Assembly: GCA_010909165.1 (NCBI GenBank)
Contig: MU008189.1
Coordinates: 372,001-436,000 of the forward strand
Direction: 5' to 3'
Source: Anthoceros angustus
Lineage: Eukaryota; Streptophyta; Anthocerotopsida; Anthocerotales; Anthocerotaceae
DNA length: 64,000 nucleotides
Shown: positions 11,206 through 22,906 of the stretch, piece after piece
How positions within the stretch are numbered: position 1 is the stretch's first letter
Layout: every line of letters starts with the position of its first letter
The notes under the pieces: generated by a model
The model's database searches: none
Seen by the model: only the letters and a program-made list of their open reading frames with translations
Told to the model about the DNA's origin: nothing
Made by a program: the position numbers and the translations under genes

Positions 11206-13165
11206 CCGGACTTCCTGGTAGGCCCGAGCTGCATGCAGCACCGGTGACCCCCGTCGGAGGGCAGCCTAAAAGTGTGTCCCCGATCCTCACCGTAGTGTCG
11301 ACTCCCAAGGTACTTTCCACCGTCTGTAGCGGGAATGTACGTACGCACAGTAGCATGGTTTTCCAACCCAGCCGACGTCTGTGTCGTGCAGGAGCAGCTT
11401 TTGGAACTTGGGTGGCTTTCTTTTTGAGAGCACATTGAAGGCACCCCCTGAGATGTAAAGTACTAAAGGACAAGAGATAACAGAGTGGGTCTGTGATGGA
11501 AGGGAAGGACGAAGCGAAGTGGGAGGCGGAACTCGGAAGAGTTCTGGATCCTGGGGAGTGTTGGATATTATACAGCTGGTGAGAAGTATGTGCGGCGCGC
11601 CCTGGCTCCTGCTTCATTTTTTCTGAATGACGGCCTACAGGTGATGGCATTCCGTTGTCGCTTCTCCTCGTCCCGGAGAACCGCCTATTTTTGGCCACAG
11701 GAGTGAGGAGGAGGAGGCCTGTGTCAGAGTCAGAGCAAGTAGCCATGGCCATCCCGGACCGTGAAAACCGCCAGGTGGCAGGTCCAGCTTGTGCTGTCGG
11801 CTTTGTTTGTGGCCTGGCATCTGCCACTTGCCACCTGTGTGACTGACTCACCGACCTGTCACTTCGAGCAAATCCTTAGACAATGGGCTGATATGCACAT
11901 ATCTACAAGGCTGGAACGCTTGCATCAAGCTCCCGAAGATCGAGATCCTGATTGGCGGATCCTACTAGCTCCTGTGAGTCCACTTCCCCCAGACTCCTGA
12001 TGGGCATGTGCAGATTTCCAGGAAGGCGGGCGGGCAATGGAGCAAGTAGGTGATGGGCCCAGGGCCCCGACGTCCATGTTTCCCCGGGCCCCGGACTGTT
12101 CGGGCACAGCAGGTTGCTGGGCTCCCTGACTCAACTCTTTCCAGCAATGGCGTTCTTGCAAATGGCCCCAACCTTGTGGGGCAAGCTTTTACCCTTCCTT
12201 GGACGAGCGATCGTCTAAATCTGGTGCAGGCACGACGCCGTTTGTCCAAGTTCATTGAAGGGGAGCTGTGGAAGCCTGGAGCTGTAGAGCCTAGATGCCC
12301 GTTATCGGCGACCCAACGCAGCGTACCGGTCCTCCGCCAGGCTGGTCGTATGGAGCCCGGGCGGGGAACAGGCGCGGATTGCAGCCTCCTATTCCCCGGA
12401 GGCCCGCTGTCTGCGGACCGGTAGCTGCCTACAAGTTTCTACCCTTCCGGCGAGATTCCAGGTTTTCCCCTTCCAGGCAAGCGAGCAGGCCGCCACGGGT
12501 AGAGCAGCAGCTGGTCTGGAAGGTCCCAAGTACTAGGAGGACGGAGAGGGCGGGCCCCACCCCTGCCCTTTATTTACTGCAGGCGTCACTGTGTCGGCTG
12601 ACGTCGCCCGCAGGTGAAGCATGCACAAGTTGGTAACAAGCAGACAAGCGGCTGTGGAAGGGTGAAAACATTTCTCCTCCGTTTCGGGGGGCTGTGGTGG
12701 CGGCCCGCATGGTCTCCATGGACCAGCCCCGCTCTGACAGATAATGCCTCTTGTGTGCGTATCCGAGCTGCTGCAATTCGCTGCCCCGGGCTTGGTATAT
12801 ATGGGACCAGCCCATCCCCGCTGCTCCACACTCGGCCGGGCTCTCGCCTGGAGCAGGAGCTGGAGTTGGAGCTGGAGCTGGAAATCCAAGAGAGCTGAAT
12901 TCCCTTCGCTCTCGTTGCTGGACTGGAGACACATGCTGGAAGCAGAGGGTGGAGACTTGAAGCAGAGTGAGGATTTGAAGCAGAGAGTGTTTGTTGCTTG
13001 AGAAAAGGGTGAAGATTTGACGCAAAGGCCGAAGTTTTGAGGCGAAGCAAAAGGTTGGAGATTTTGGACAGGAGTTTGCTGGGCTCCGGATTCGGACTCG
13101 GACTCGGATTTGGATTTGGGTTTGGATTTGGATCTGGATTTGGGTGCGGTGGAGCAGATGCGAGG
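11206..13165. other. About 2 kb without a supported gene; TauE 5' UTR with hexamer repeats
   Basis: ORFs occur in all frames but none resembles a known protein or has a matching splice structure. The right part is probably promoter and leader of the TauE gene. It holds GGAGCT/GGAGTT hexamer repeats at about 12855-12890 and a GGATTT/GGACTC hexamer run at about 13085-13145, just before the chosen ATG. Confidence 0.5.
13085..13145 (+). repeat. Hexanucleotide (GGAYTY) microsatellite in TauE leader
   Basis: About ten units of a six-base GGATTT/GGACTC/GGGTTT pattern lie directly upstream of the ATG at 13166. Translated in frame they would give a Gly-Phe/Gly-Leu run before a normal signal peptide, so they are better read as 5' UTR. 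Confidence 0.75.
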
Positions 13166-15197
13166 ATGAAGGCGCGGGGGGCGTGCTGGGTTCTGGCAGT
13201 AGTGGTGGTGGCGTGTTTGGTGGGATCGCGTTTGTGCAGTGCGGAATCGGGCGGGGATGGCCCAGGGAAGGAGGCGGAGGTGGCGTCATGGGTCGGGCTG
13301 GCCAGCAACGTGCTGCGCGCGGTGATGCAGCTGCGCCGCGGGGAGGAGGAGTACTCGTGGCCGGAGCTGAAGGTGACCCCAGGCTGGTGGTGGCGGTGGT
13401 GCTGGGGGCCGTGGGGCGTGCCTGTCCAGTGCTGGGGGCGTGGGGAGGGGCTCTACGTCCCGCTCTTCAACCTGCTGCTGGGATTCGACGCCAAGACCGC
13501 GGCGGCGCTGTCCAATTTCATGATTCTCGGGGGGAGCGTGTCCAATGTGGGCAGCAATCTGCGGCAGCTGCACCCGGAGGTGGAGGGGGAGCCCGTGATC
13601 GACTTCGACGCGGCAATGCTGCTGCAGCCCAACATGCTGTTGGGCATCAGCTTGGGGGTGATTTGCAATGTCATGTTTCCCAGTTGGTTGATCATCGCGC
13701 TGCTGGCGCTCACGCTGGGGTACATGACCGTCAGGAGTCTGCGGGGCGCGGTGAAGCGCTGGGCGAACGAGTCGCTCAAGCTCAGGGAGAGGCCGTGCTT
13801 GTCCGAGAAGCGTGAGAAGGGGGATCTGACCACGCCTTTGCTCCTGTCCACTGGCCACGGGACGAGCACGGGGGAGCCTGAGACTGCCCACCTCAAGGCC
13901 AAGGACGAGGATGGCTGTAAAGGAGTGAGTGCTGCGGGGCGGCTTTTTATCAAGAACGAGGCTTTGTTTCTCAGTATTCCGGACATCAACATGAGCAATC
14001 CTGATGCTCACATGCACGCAAATGCAAAATGCAAGGCTGGAGATGTGGAGAATCAGTCGACTTCCAATCCACCCACTCCCAGGACGCCTGGTACGCCGAC
14101 TCGTCCCAAGCTCACCAAAAGTTTGACTATGGAGAAGGTGTTGAAAACCATGGGCACGGATAGAGAAGAGGAGCACGGCCTCCACAACACCCCTTCCCCC
14201 GCTTCTCTTGATGGTGCGCCCATTCACGAACGATTCCCTCTGAGGAAGTTGGGGGTGCTGGCTCTCGTGTGGTTCGTCTACTTCGCCATCAACGTGATTC
14301 GAGGCGGCAAGTCGAGCCAGGTTTGACATTCGTCTTGCTTGACAAGTTTGATGTTGCAAGCTCATGTGATTGCGTCTGTGGGCCCCAATTTCTGCAACTC
14401 ACATGGTGAATTCTGCTGCAGAGCTTGTTCAACGTGAAACCATGTGGCGTCGGATACTGGCTCTTGACAGCCTCGCAGCTTCCTGTCGCTTTGGGATTCA
14501 CAGTCTTGGCTGCCCTGGAGGCCCACAAGTCCAGCGACGACTCCAGCACTGGAGACCAGGTACTGGCGGTTCTCATCCCCGAATTTTGCACTGCAACGTT
14601 CTAAGGGCCCAGAGATGCTCAACCTGTCTCCAATCTCCTTGTCATGCAGGAGGAGCATTTCTCTTGTGGACACAAGGCCGGAGGTCTGCTTCCAGTGATG
14701 GCTTTCCTCGCTGGACTACTGGGAGGCATGTTGGGCATTGGGGGAGGCATGATCATTAACCCTCTTCTTTTGGAAATTGGGATGTGTCCCCAGGTTGGTA
14801 CATCGCACTTCCACCAATTTTTTTCTCTCATGCTCTCGCTTCTTGCTTCATCAGAAAGCTAACCATTGCAGCACCCTCTCTCCAACAGGTGACAGCGGCT
14901 ACATGTGCTTTCATGGTCTTCTTCTCCTCCTCCATGTCAGTGGTGCAATATTGGCTACTGGGCCGTATACCAATGGATCATGCCCTCTTGTTTGCTTTGA
15001 TATGCTTCGTGTTTTCGCTAGTGGGGCAGATCGTGGTACAGCGTATCATCATCAGGTATGGGAGAGCATCTATCATCGTCTTCTCGGTCTCGGCTGTTAT
15101 CGGCCTGAGTGCTGTAGCCATGGCCGGTTTCGGAGGCTATGAAGTTATCCAGCAATATCTTGGAGGAGGTTATATGGGATTTCACCGACCTTGCTGA
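13166..15197 (+). CDS. TauE/SafE-family membrane transporter
   Basis: Predicted anion or sulfite-type exporter of the plant TauE/SafE family. Four exons (13166-14320, 14422-14559, 14650-14793, 14889-15197) join in phase to about 581 residues. A signal peptide (VLAVVVVACLVGSRLCSA) is followed by membrane segments including LLGFDAKTAAALSNFMILGG, MLLGISLGVICNVMFP, a long hydrophilic loop, then VMAFLAGLLGGMLGIGGGMIINPLL and the C-terminal helices. Between the KVTP motif (about 13380) and LYVPLFNLL (about 13460) the reading frame gives a Trp-rich nonsense stretch. The +1 frame there reads RLVVAVVLGAVGRACPVLG, as the family expects. Two compensating indels in G-runs have therefore replaced the conserved glycine motif; either base errors or a damaged gene. 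Confidence 0.85.
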
Positions 15198-16048
15198 GGG
15201 GGAGCGGGCCCGACTGCCATGAGTACCGAAGGAGCTCACACCCACTCTCACAGGTACATTCAACGGCACCTCGTTGCATCGTTGCACACAACCTGCCACC
15301 TCTAGTCCAGACGGGACACTCGTACTGTAGACCCGTCCAGGCTGAAGCTCTACTGACAAGTTCGTCCTAGTTTTCCAGAGCTGGTTGTACTAATTGCACA
15401 CTGCCAGTCCACTGATATGTCAAAGTAATGGCTTGAGATCCGTAACTTATGACACGATACTCCACCTAAAAAATGGTTAAAGGGGTGAAACTTTACTGAT
15501 TGTAGAGGGTGTGTTTTAGTGTATCATTAGCATTTGTATCCCTATATTTGTGTTCCCCATAAAACAGACTGCCTGAGAACCAGCAGTTTACCTCCAGCAG
15601 TATTCACCTGCTAGAAGTTTCGAAATTGTAGCACCATTTGCGCTTGTGCACAATCCTCCCCCTTGCGTAATACTGACGATTGCAGAAACGGTATGCAAAT
15701 TGCAAGTCCTGAGTCGTCGAAGGTGGGCCATCTGAGATCGCTAAAGCTTGTAAAACAGGTTGTTGCAAAGGAAACGACAAGCTTTCTGCATTCTAACGTT
15801 GAACCTTGTGCATGTCTCGGAATACTTCAAGGGATGTTGGGGGGCGCCTTTTACTGACATGCAAGAGCCATTGCAATTCTGTGCAGGACAAACTGAGTTT
15901 CTAGTACTCTTGTATGTCAGCAGCAGCTGGGTATCTCAAGTCGATGATCTTCCCCTGCTCGGATGACCTCAAGCTTCCTGTTTGCGTGCTCCGATTTCAT
16001 CGAAAGTTGGCAGCAGGCAGCAAACATTTTACGGAAGTTCAAAGTGAC
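15198..16048. other. Intergenic between convergent TauE and F-box genes
   Basis: About 850 bp that probably contain both 3' UTRs. No conserved ORF was seen; short plus-strand ORFs at 15663-16297 overlap the F-box 3' end in antisense. Confidence 0.5.
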
Positions 16049-17530
16049 TCATGTTTCCCGACACCCGAGTCCGAAGGAGGTAAAGCGAGTCTCAGAGACA
16101 ACGTGGAATGCAGGACTGAACATTTTATAGGGGATGCCGGAATAATCGCAGAGCAAATTTTGCCGAAGGAGGTGCCAGGTGTCTTCTGGAATATTGTATG
16201 CAATCAGGTGAGAAAGAACCCCTGGTTGGCCAACCTCAGGTATGTGCAGTCCCAAAGTGAGGCAGATGCAATCCCCTACCATCAGAGCATCGATTAGCGT
16301 GCAATTGGAGATATTTATGGTCTGATCCAGGGAAGCAGCCCTGTCCATGGCCATCTCTGCTCCTACTGTTCCGAGACTGTCCGGCAAAACGGACACCTTG
16401 TCCCACATCAGACTGCTCTGATCCAGTTTCCAAATCCCGCACCTCATACACTGATCCCTGTCCACAGACTCTCCCACGCAAAATATACTCCCGCAGTGCT
16501 CCAGCAGTTCACACACATCCCCCATGTCGTGGTAGCGCCGATCTGGGTACGCAGCATGGAACTCGGGTTCTGGAAACCTGCGCACAACCTTGCCGTCCTC
16601 CACGCTCTGCACGGCAAAGTGGTTGAATCTGCCGAGGGAGTAGAGCAGCCCGTTGCAAAGCAGGTAGTGGGGACACGACCAGCGTAGGGAGTAAGGGAAG
16701 TAGTCGTCCCTGAGCCCCAGCTCCAGCAGAATCCGCTTCCACGCCTTCATCCGGGAGCAGTACAGGGTGACAGTGAGCCTGCTGTCGCCTCGGAAGCTCC
16801 GATTGCTCATCACAATCACATTGAACCAGCGGGACCCTACTCCTCCTCCAGCCACCAGCTTCACTCTCCAGTCTCTGGTGTAAGGCTCATCCCGTGCAAA
16901 CTCCGGAGGCATCTCCTCCCACGTCCTAGTCACAGGATTCACCACGCAGAATCCGACGCTGCTCGACCCAGCAGCATCCGAATTCCCATTCCCGGACCTG
17001 GCCAGCGCCCGCATCCTGGCAGGCTTGATGATGCAGGCCAGGCCGTCTTGCGAGACAAATTCGTTGAAGTATCGGAACCTTTTGGGCAGGAAGGCGAGGC
17101 TGAGCCTGGTGCTCAGGGCTTGTCTGAAGATTGTGGGCACATGAGAATGGTGATGTGGCCTCTTGCGTCCCCAATTCGCAGGCCGGTACTCGATGGCGCC
17201 GATCACCGGCTCAGAATTGGGCACAATCAGAGCAGCACTGCGGATCAAGAAGGGCTTGGAGGAGAGCAAGGCCTGCCAGCGCTTGCACACGGCCTGGAAT
17301 CGGAATCGGCTGGCGGGAGGGAGAGTTGCCAGGATCATTTCCAGCACGCCTTGCGGCAGCCTGCTCCACATGGAGGCTTCCATCTGGGCAGAGGAACCTT
17401 GGTGCATGGATCCATCGAACCTGCCTGTTAGAATGTGCAACAGAAAATGGGGCTCCGAGTGTACGGGCACGTCGAGGCCGTCCTCGTCACTGCGATCTCC
17501 CTCGGAATCAGAGTCCCAGATCATTGCCAT
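16049..17530 (-). CDS. F-box/kelch-like protein
   Basis: Substrate-receptor type protein of an SCF ubiquitin ligase. A single intronless ORF of 493 residues. The acidic N-terminus (residues 1-50) is followed by an F-box at about 55-92 (MWSRLPQGVLEMILATLPP...FRFQAVCKRWQALLSS). The rest has the repetitive beta-strand character of plant kelch/F-box-associated domains: FCVVNPVTRTWEEMPP, LYCSRMKAWKRI, LLCNGLLYSLGR, and IAYNIPEDTWHLL near the end. This resembles moss and angiosperm F-box/kelch proteins of the At5g15710 type. The target is unknown. Confidence 0.85.
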   Translation of the reverse strand: MAMIWDSDSEGDRSDEDGLDVPVHSEPHFLLHILTGRFDGSMHQGSSAQMEASMWSRLPQGVLEMILATLPPASRFRFQAVCKRWQALLSSKPFLIRSAALIVPNSEPVIGAIEYRPANWGRKRPHHHSHVPTIFRQALSTRLSLAFLPKRFRYFNEFVSQDGLACIIKPARMRALARSGNGNSDAAGSSSVGFCVVNPVTRTWEEMPPEFARDEPYTRDWRVKLVAGGGVGSRWFNVIVMSNRSFRGDSRLTVTLYCSRMKAWKRILLELGLRDDYFPYSLRWSCPHYLLCNGLLYSLGRFNHFAVQSVEDGKVVRRFPEPEFHAAYPDRRYHDMGDVCELLEHCGSIFCVGESVDRDQCMRCGIWKLDQSSLMWDKVSVLPDSLGTVGAEMAMDRAASLDQTINISNCTLIDALMVGDCICLTLGLHIPEVGQPGVLSHLIAYNIPEDTWHLLRQNLLCDYSGIPYKMFSPAFHVVSETRFTSFGLGCRET

Positions 17531-18776
17531 TCCTCCCTGCGAGCAATCTTTGTTCTGGCGAATTCCTCACAGCAGAAGATGCGGCTACGCCTCCACTTGG
17601 TGGAGCCCTAACCGTACACGTATTGCCCGTGCAAAGCAAAATGGGCGAATACCGTAACACATATATTCCTGGGTCCTGGGTTTAGTTCTTTGAAGCAGGA
17701 CGCAACCTGAGTTGGCAACATGTTTCCAATGACATCATCCGGCTCGCCTTTTACGGACTTGCAAGGGCTCAAGAGTCAAGACTGGACTGCTCCCAGCCTG
17801 CCAATGCGTTTCATCAGCTGATGATAGATAGTTGTACACGATTCACGAGCCTGGTTTGGGGGTTTGGACATGTGCATCAGCAGTACTAGAAGCAATGCAG
17901 CATGCTGCTCCAAAAGGGTAGCCCAACCACAGCAGCAGGAAGGACAGAGAGGAGGACAGTTCTTCTTTTCCTTCAATCGCTGCGAGGATACTCCTGCTTT
18001 TCCTCAGGAGCTACCAAACTTGCAAGCACTCGACCCGCTGATGAGGAAAAAGTAGAAGCAGTGGGGACAGCATGAGGGTAAGCCAGGCCACCATGAGGGG
18101 AGCAATGTACAAGTTTTTAGGATTATTTATTCCCAAGAGTACGTATACAGTTTTTACAAATGCTGCAATGCCAGGCTGGGCAGCGAATCGCACTACCAAC
18201 CAGATACTAGCCAATGTATTAGAAGTCAGACCAGGCTCAAGCTAGCGCAGCTTGCCTTGAGCCGTGCACCCATCTATCTCCAGTTCTTGCCTCCTTGCAT
18301 CCTGGGACAGCTAGAGCTGCAAGATTGTCTGGGTCATTCAGACGGTCGTAGTCCCTACAATGAATGGTCACTTCATCTTCGAGTAAACCTGCCACCTAAC
18401 TTCCCCCAAAATGCCCTCACAGCTACCGAGACAGGCATTCGCCGTCCTGCTCCACACAGAGGAAACTACCTATCCATCTCTCTACCGTCCTAATCTTCTT
18501 ACTCTGACCCCAACCCCAAGCATTCAATACCATAACCAGGTTGCCTCCACCCCTACACGGGGCAACCAGTATCCAGACCTCCGCCACAGAGGTCCATCTG
18601 ACACCACCACCGCCACTACCCCGAGCCCCTCCCAACAAATGAGTTAAACCACCACAGGCTAACAAACCTCAACCAACCTGGGTGTCATGAGTACTAACCA
18701 ATCTCGCCTCCATGCCTACACTCCTCCAAGCTCCTGTACCAAAACTACCTTACGTGCAAATCAGTGGTATGCTACT
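17531..18776. other. Intergenic, no supported gene
   Basis: About 1.2 kb probably contain the F-box promoter (17531 onward) and the 3' UTR of the next minus-strand gene. Positions 18300-18660 are C/A-rich. No tRNA, conserved ORF or repeat was found. Confidence 0.45.
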
Positions 18777-19849
18777 TTACAGAGCCACGGGCTGCACCCA
18801 GCCCTGGCCACGAGAGTGAGCGTCTGTACAAGAGAAATCAATTATTCCGAACAGCAAGCCACCGCTCCATCTCCTCCTGGTCATCTGCACACACAAAACC
18901 CACCACACCATAAAGCAGAGCCACAAAAACAGAAGCAGCCCGCAACACCCCGAGCCAAACAACCACCCCACAAACCCACAGACGCAATGAGCAGCGCAGC
19001 AATCACCTTGGCGGCCCCCACCTAGGCACCGGAAGAGCCCCATTGCAGGCGCACCATCCTGCATCCCGCCCCGGTTGAATGCCAGCCGCGGGGACGCGGA
19101 CCGGTAACAGGGCACCAGCACCGCGAAGCTGGCGTCCTCCTCCAACGACTCCCGCTCCAGGAAATTCCTGGCATGCGGCTCCAGCCAGCCCACGCCCCAG
19201 TCCCAGTCGGAGTCGTCCGAGTCGGAGCCCGACATGGAAATCCCGTCGCTGGGCACGATCACCACGTCGAATTCCGGGTCGATCTGCGCCCCCCTTCGGT
19301 CACGCCACTTGCGCACCTCTCGCCTCCGCCTCCCGCTCCGCCCGGGCGCCGCCTCCGCCTGGCCACCCGCCTCCGCCCTCTCCCCGCCCGCAGCGTGGTT
19401 GAATCTGGGCAGCATGTTGTCCTGCGGCTGGAACCTTTCCGCAGCGGCAGCCGCAGCCGCAGCCAGCGGGCGCCGTGGCCGGCCCCGGAGCCCACAGCCC
19501 AGGAGACAGCGCCAGAGCCGCCGTCACCGCCATCTCCACCGCCTGCTCCTTCCTGTACCGCACCAGCCTCGCCCCGCCTTCCCCGCCTCAGCCACCGCTC
19601 CCTCCACCCCCACGGCCCCATTCCCATGCCTCCTCCTTCTCCTCCTCCTCCTCCTCCTCCTCCTCCACCTCCTCCTCCTCCACCTCCTCCTCCTCTTCCT
19701 CCTCCTCCTCCTCCTTCACGCTCCAATCCAGCTCCGCTTCCCCGAATTCCCCAAGCCTCCGCAATTCCTGAGCTCCGTCCGCCTCCGAGCCCTCTCCGCG
19801 CCGGGGTCGGGCCGCCCGCGGCCCGCAATGACACTGTCGGGGAAGCCAC
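18777..19849 (-). CDS. Uncharacterised plant protein with FAVLVPCY motif; frame-disrupted
   Basis: On the minus strand the frame from 19415 downward gives MLPRFNHAAGG, then a Gly/Arg-rich part, DPEFDVVIVPSDG, SGSDSDDSDWDWGVGWLEP, and SLEEDASFAVLVPCYRS near 19090. This order (acidic Trp motif, then SFAVLVPCY) matches a small plant family of unknown function. Upstream in other frames are YRKEQAVEMAVTAALALS (near 19555) and LDWSVK followed by a long Glu run (near 19720-19630), also typical of it. The three blocks are in different frames, with a stop after the Glu run, so either small introns, indel errors in this very GC-rich stretch, or decay is present. The ends given are approximate, and the ORF tail below 19050 is probably not real protein. 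Confidence 0.5.
19630..19725. repeat. CTC/GAG trinucleotide tract
   Basis: About 90 bp of almost pure CTC/CCT triplets (GAG on the minus strand), encoding poly-Glu in the minus-strand gene. Very GC-rich low-complexity sequence, likely to attract indels. Confidence 0.85.
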
Positions 19850-22333
19850 TTCTCCTACTGGAGGCCCTCATATGCGCCACTGGCCAGCCGCAGCCCCAGC
19901 CCCAGCCCCAGCGCCCCGTAGAGAGAGAAAACAAAAAATCCTTTCCGTTCGCTTTTGAAGTTATGTACATATGTACATAACTCCCGAGTCCCGCCTCTCT
20001 CCCCCTATCGCCCACAACGCTATTCAACTCCCCCCTCATTGGTGCTTCCTCAGGCTCACGCTCGCATGTACGAGTCCATATCCGGTAATTCTGTATCGGG
20101 TCATACCTACCTCTCAATCAATTCATACAATTCTATTTCGCACGGTTCTAACAACATCACACGAGGGGAATTCGACTGGTAGCTCCCCAACATGGAAATG
20201 AAGCAGCTGCCACACATACATATATGCATATACCCAGTGGATGGGAATTATGGATGGTTTGTTGCACTGGGTGCATGGAGTTGTGGAATGTTGGCTTTGG
20301 TTCGAACTTGACGCTTGCAGAAAGCGAGGCCCAAGGCACAACAAAGGATAAGGTAACCGGGTGTGCGTTGTTCGCCGGCCTCATGTTTGTTTCGCTCCAT
20401 TAGCCTATGATCCTTTGCATGGAAATCTTCCTCGGCCTGGCGCCAGAGGCCTGGGGTGGGGAAGCGTGAGGCCGGGTTTTGCTCTCCGTACAATCATGAC
20501 GTCAGGGCTGTCAGTTCCAGCGCGCGTGAAGCGCACGCTCTGCCGCCGCGCTGTGCGCCACTTTTTAAATGCCGGCATGGAATCCCGTTTCACGGCGGAC
20601 CCCGTTCCGAGCTGCCCACGCTGGGCGCCGCCTGCGCCCTCGGGACGCCGTTTCTCTTTCTAATCTCGGCTGCCACCCTGCCACCCTGCATTACCCATGC
20701 ACAAAAATCCAACCCTTGCGGGACGGCATTGTCCACCCTCCCTCTTCCTCGCCCCTTCGGCATACACATGTACTTGACCAACATGTGAGGGATATCAGAT
20801 TCATTGAATGTCTTTTAGTGAGTACATTGATTATTTATATATGAATTATTATTAAATATAGAACAAAAATTTTTCATTATTGCCAAGGCCAACAAGCTTG
20901 GCATGTCTGTCTAGCACACAAAAAGATAGGAGATTGTAAAATTGCACACGAGAGCATATCGCATAAGAGAGCAGCTCGCACATCATAGTACAAAACAACA
21001 GCTCGCACATCGTAGTACAAAACAACGTTCCATCTACTAGAATAACTCGCAATTTCCTCACCAATCACTCTCCAAGTCACAGCTGTCTCAGTTGCCCTCT
21101 TCACAATACGCTTCTTGCATTCCATATCTAGACTTGGTCCTCAACTACTTCGTCTTAGGACTCCATCAATTGACTTTATGATGTGTTTTAGCCTAATTTA
21201 GATGATTGTACTATCATGTATTCAAAACCTTTAAGGTATTCAAGTAAAATATTTATATTAAATATTAAATATTAAATTTGATTTTTTCAAAAATTGGTTA
21301 GGTATAAAAATAATTTTGTGAAATATTATTCGATGTACCTAGTCCTAATACCTAAGAAGTAGGCATATGTCAATTAAGAAGTCAATTGAAGGTCAGTTGA
21401 CTTTATGATGTGTTTTAGCCTCATTTAGATTATTGTATTATCATGTATTCAAAACCTTTAAGGTATTTAAGTAAAATATTTATAATAAAATAAATATTAA
21501 ATCTGAGTTTTTCAAAAAATGGTTAGGTATAAAAATAATTTTGTGAAATACTATTTCATGTACCTAGCCCTAATACCTAATAAGTAGGCATATGTCAATT
21601 AAGAAGTCAATTGAAGTGCTAATGAATATATTGGAAACTACTCCTTGATCAAATCCTCCATATATACGAGATTCTACAACATTATAAGGAACATGATATG
21701 TAACTACTCTCACAATATCTGGCAATTTTCTATTTCTTGTCTTCTGTAAGGTAAGCGCATTTTTGTTTTCATATAAGAAGCACATATATTTATTAAAATA
21801 TTATGGAATGTTTGATATATATTGTACTGAATTAATGAATTGTTTTATTGAAAAATCTTCTTTTAAGGTCAAATGATTGATACTTACTATGTGCAACTTT
21901 CTTTTCTTCAAAGAGGATTCGACCATTATATACTAAAAAAATAGTTGGGGTATGAGATGTAGAGGAATATGAATGTTTTTTAATATCTGCAAAATTCTCG
22001 TATTATGCTTCAAAATCCATGTTTTAGTGCTAATTCGGGCCTTCATGGCTGCTCTTGTATGCTTTCTCATAGATTCCTCATCCATCGCACCTAAAATTTC
22101 TTATGTTTTATGCATGCCACTCGAATTAACTTGATGGAAAAAAATGATTTAATTGAACAACTGACTATGTCTACACTTCTTTTGGATGTAACAGTTTTAT
22201 TGGAAAAAATGGAAACATTTTTCCATTAAATTGATACATCCAAACAAATTCCAAAGATAGTAATTAGAAGTGGTTGAATCTTTCTCGATTTTACAAATAC
22301 AATCTATATGATAGTTTTTTCTAGAAAAAGAAA
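19850..22333. other. Intergenic; transition into the AT-rich island
   Basis: Positions 19850-20790 are GC-rich without a supported gene. At about 20800 the composition drops sharply to AT-rich and stays so to about 26430. Within it are a 27-bp doublet (20972-21025, unit beginning CAGCTCGCACATC) and a roughly 227-bp tandem duplication (separate entry). No coding sequence was recognised before 22334. Confidence 0.55.
21170..21622. repeat. About 227-bp tandem duplication in AT-rich DNA
   Basis: Two adjacent copies (about 21170-21396 and 21397-21622) share TTGACTTTATGATGTGTTTTAGCC at their start and CATATGTCAATTAAGAAGTCAATTGAA near their end, with a few substitutions and small indels between. 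Confidence 0.85.
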
Positions 22334-22906
22334 ATGCCAAAACCTTATTTTCCTAAGTTGTACTCCATCCGACCAGCTCACAATAGACGGTACACTGGGA
22401 AAGCAGATAATGTAGATCCTCATGATTCTGATCTCCAGCAACCTGCTCCCCCTGAAAGAGTCAAGGTTCCATGCAAGCAATTAGATATCTACACTGATCC
22501 CACAGTGGGTGGCTTGTCGCCTGAGGATCCTCTTAATCCTCGTAGCAAATACACTCCAATGCTGTACTCTATGGCTCCGGCTCACAATAGAGATTATTCT
22601 CTTAGGAAGACATATTTAAATAGATTAGTTGAATGGCCATCAAAACCTGACGAAATCCACCGCTATGATAAAGTTAAATGGACTCCAATAAAGCCTGATA
22701 CCAGACCAAAAGCAAGGGCTGATACTATGAGAACAGATGAAAGACTCAAAACCTTACCTAAATTCCAAGTAAAAAGATACTCGTTACAAGAGCCACAGCA
22801 GGATAAAGCAGCCAAATTGGATTTTGAAAAATTCAAAAAGCTTAGTCCACATGCTTTTGCCACAATCAATGGTTGGGCTCGACGTGAAAGAGATCATAAA
22901 ATATAA
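22334..22906 (+). CDS. Unrecognised basic protein with two LYSxxPAHNRxY repeats
   Basis: A 190-residue intronless ORF with a clear ATG, AT-rich codon use and no family I recognise. It contains a duplicated motif: KLYSIRPAHNRRYTGK (residues about 8-23) and MLYSMAPAHNRDYSLRK (about 76-92). Proline and basic residues are frequent throughout (KPDEIHRYDKVKWTPIKPD; KFQVKRYSLQEPQQDK). There is no signal peptide, membrane segment or predicted enzyme motif. It lies 291 bp upstream of, and on the same strand as, the ankyrin/coiled-coil gene in the same AT-rich island. The Pro/Arg/Tyr-rich extended character recalls microtubule-associated ciliary proteins, but that is a guess. Confidence 0.6.
   Translation: MPKPYFPKLYSIRPAHNRRYTGKADNVDPHDSDLQQPAPPERVKVPCKQLDIYTDPTVGGLSPEDPLNPRSKYTPMLYSMAPAHNRDYSLRKTYLNRLVEWPSKPDEIHRYDKVKWTPIKPDTRPKARADTMRTDERLKTLPKFQVKRYSLQEPQQDKAAKLDFEKFKKLSPHAFATINGWARRERDHKI

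Noticed and set aside
12570-13308. Two long minus-strand ORFs (about 240 codons) rich in Pro/Asn/Asp and Gln/Ile repeats
   Set aside because: They are reverse readings of the hexamer repeats and TauE first exon; composition is purely repeat-driven.
13286-14365. 359-codon minus-strand ORF
   Set aside because: Antisense shadow of the TauE first exon, whose plus-strand reading has clear family motifs.
19173-19980. Plus-strand ORFs with long Pro or Leu/Ser runs
   Set aside because: Products of the CTC triplet tract; family motifs are on the minus strand.
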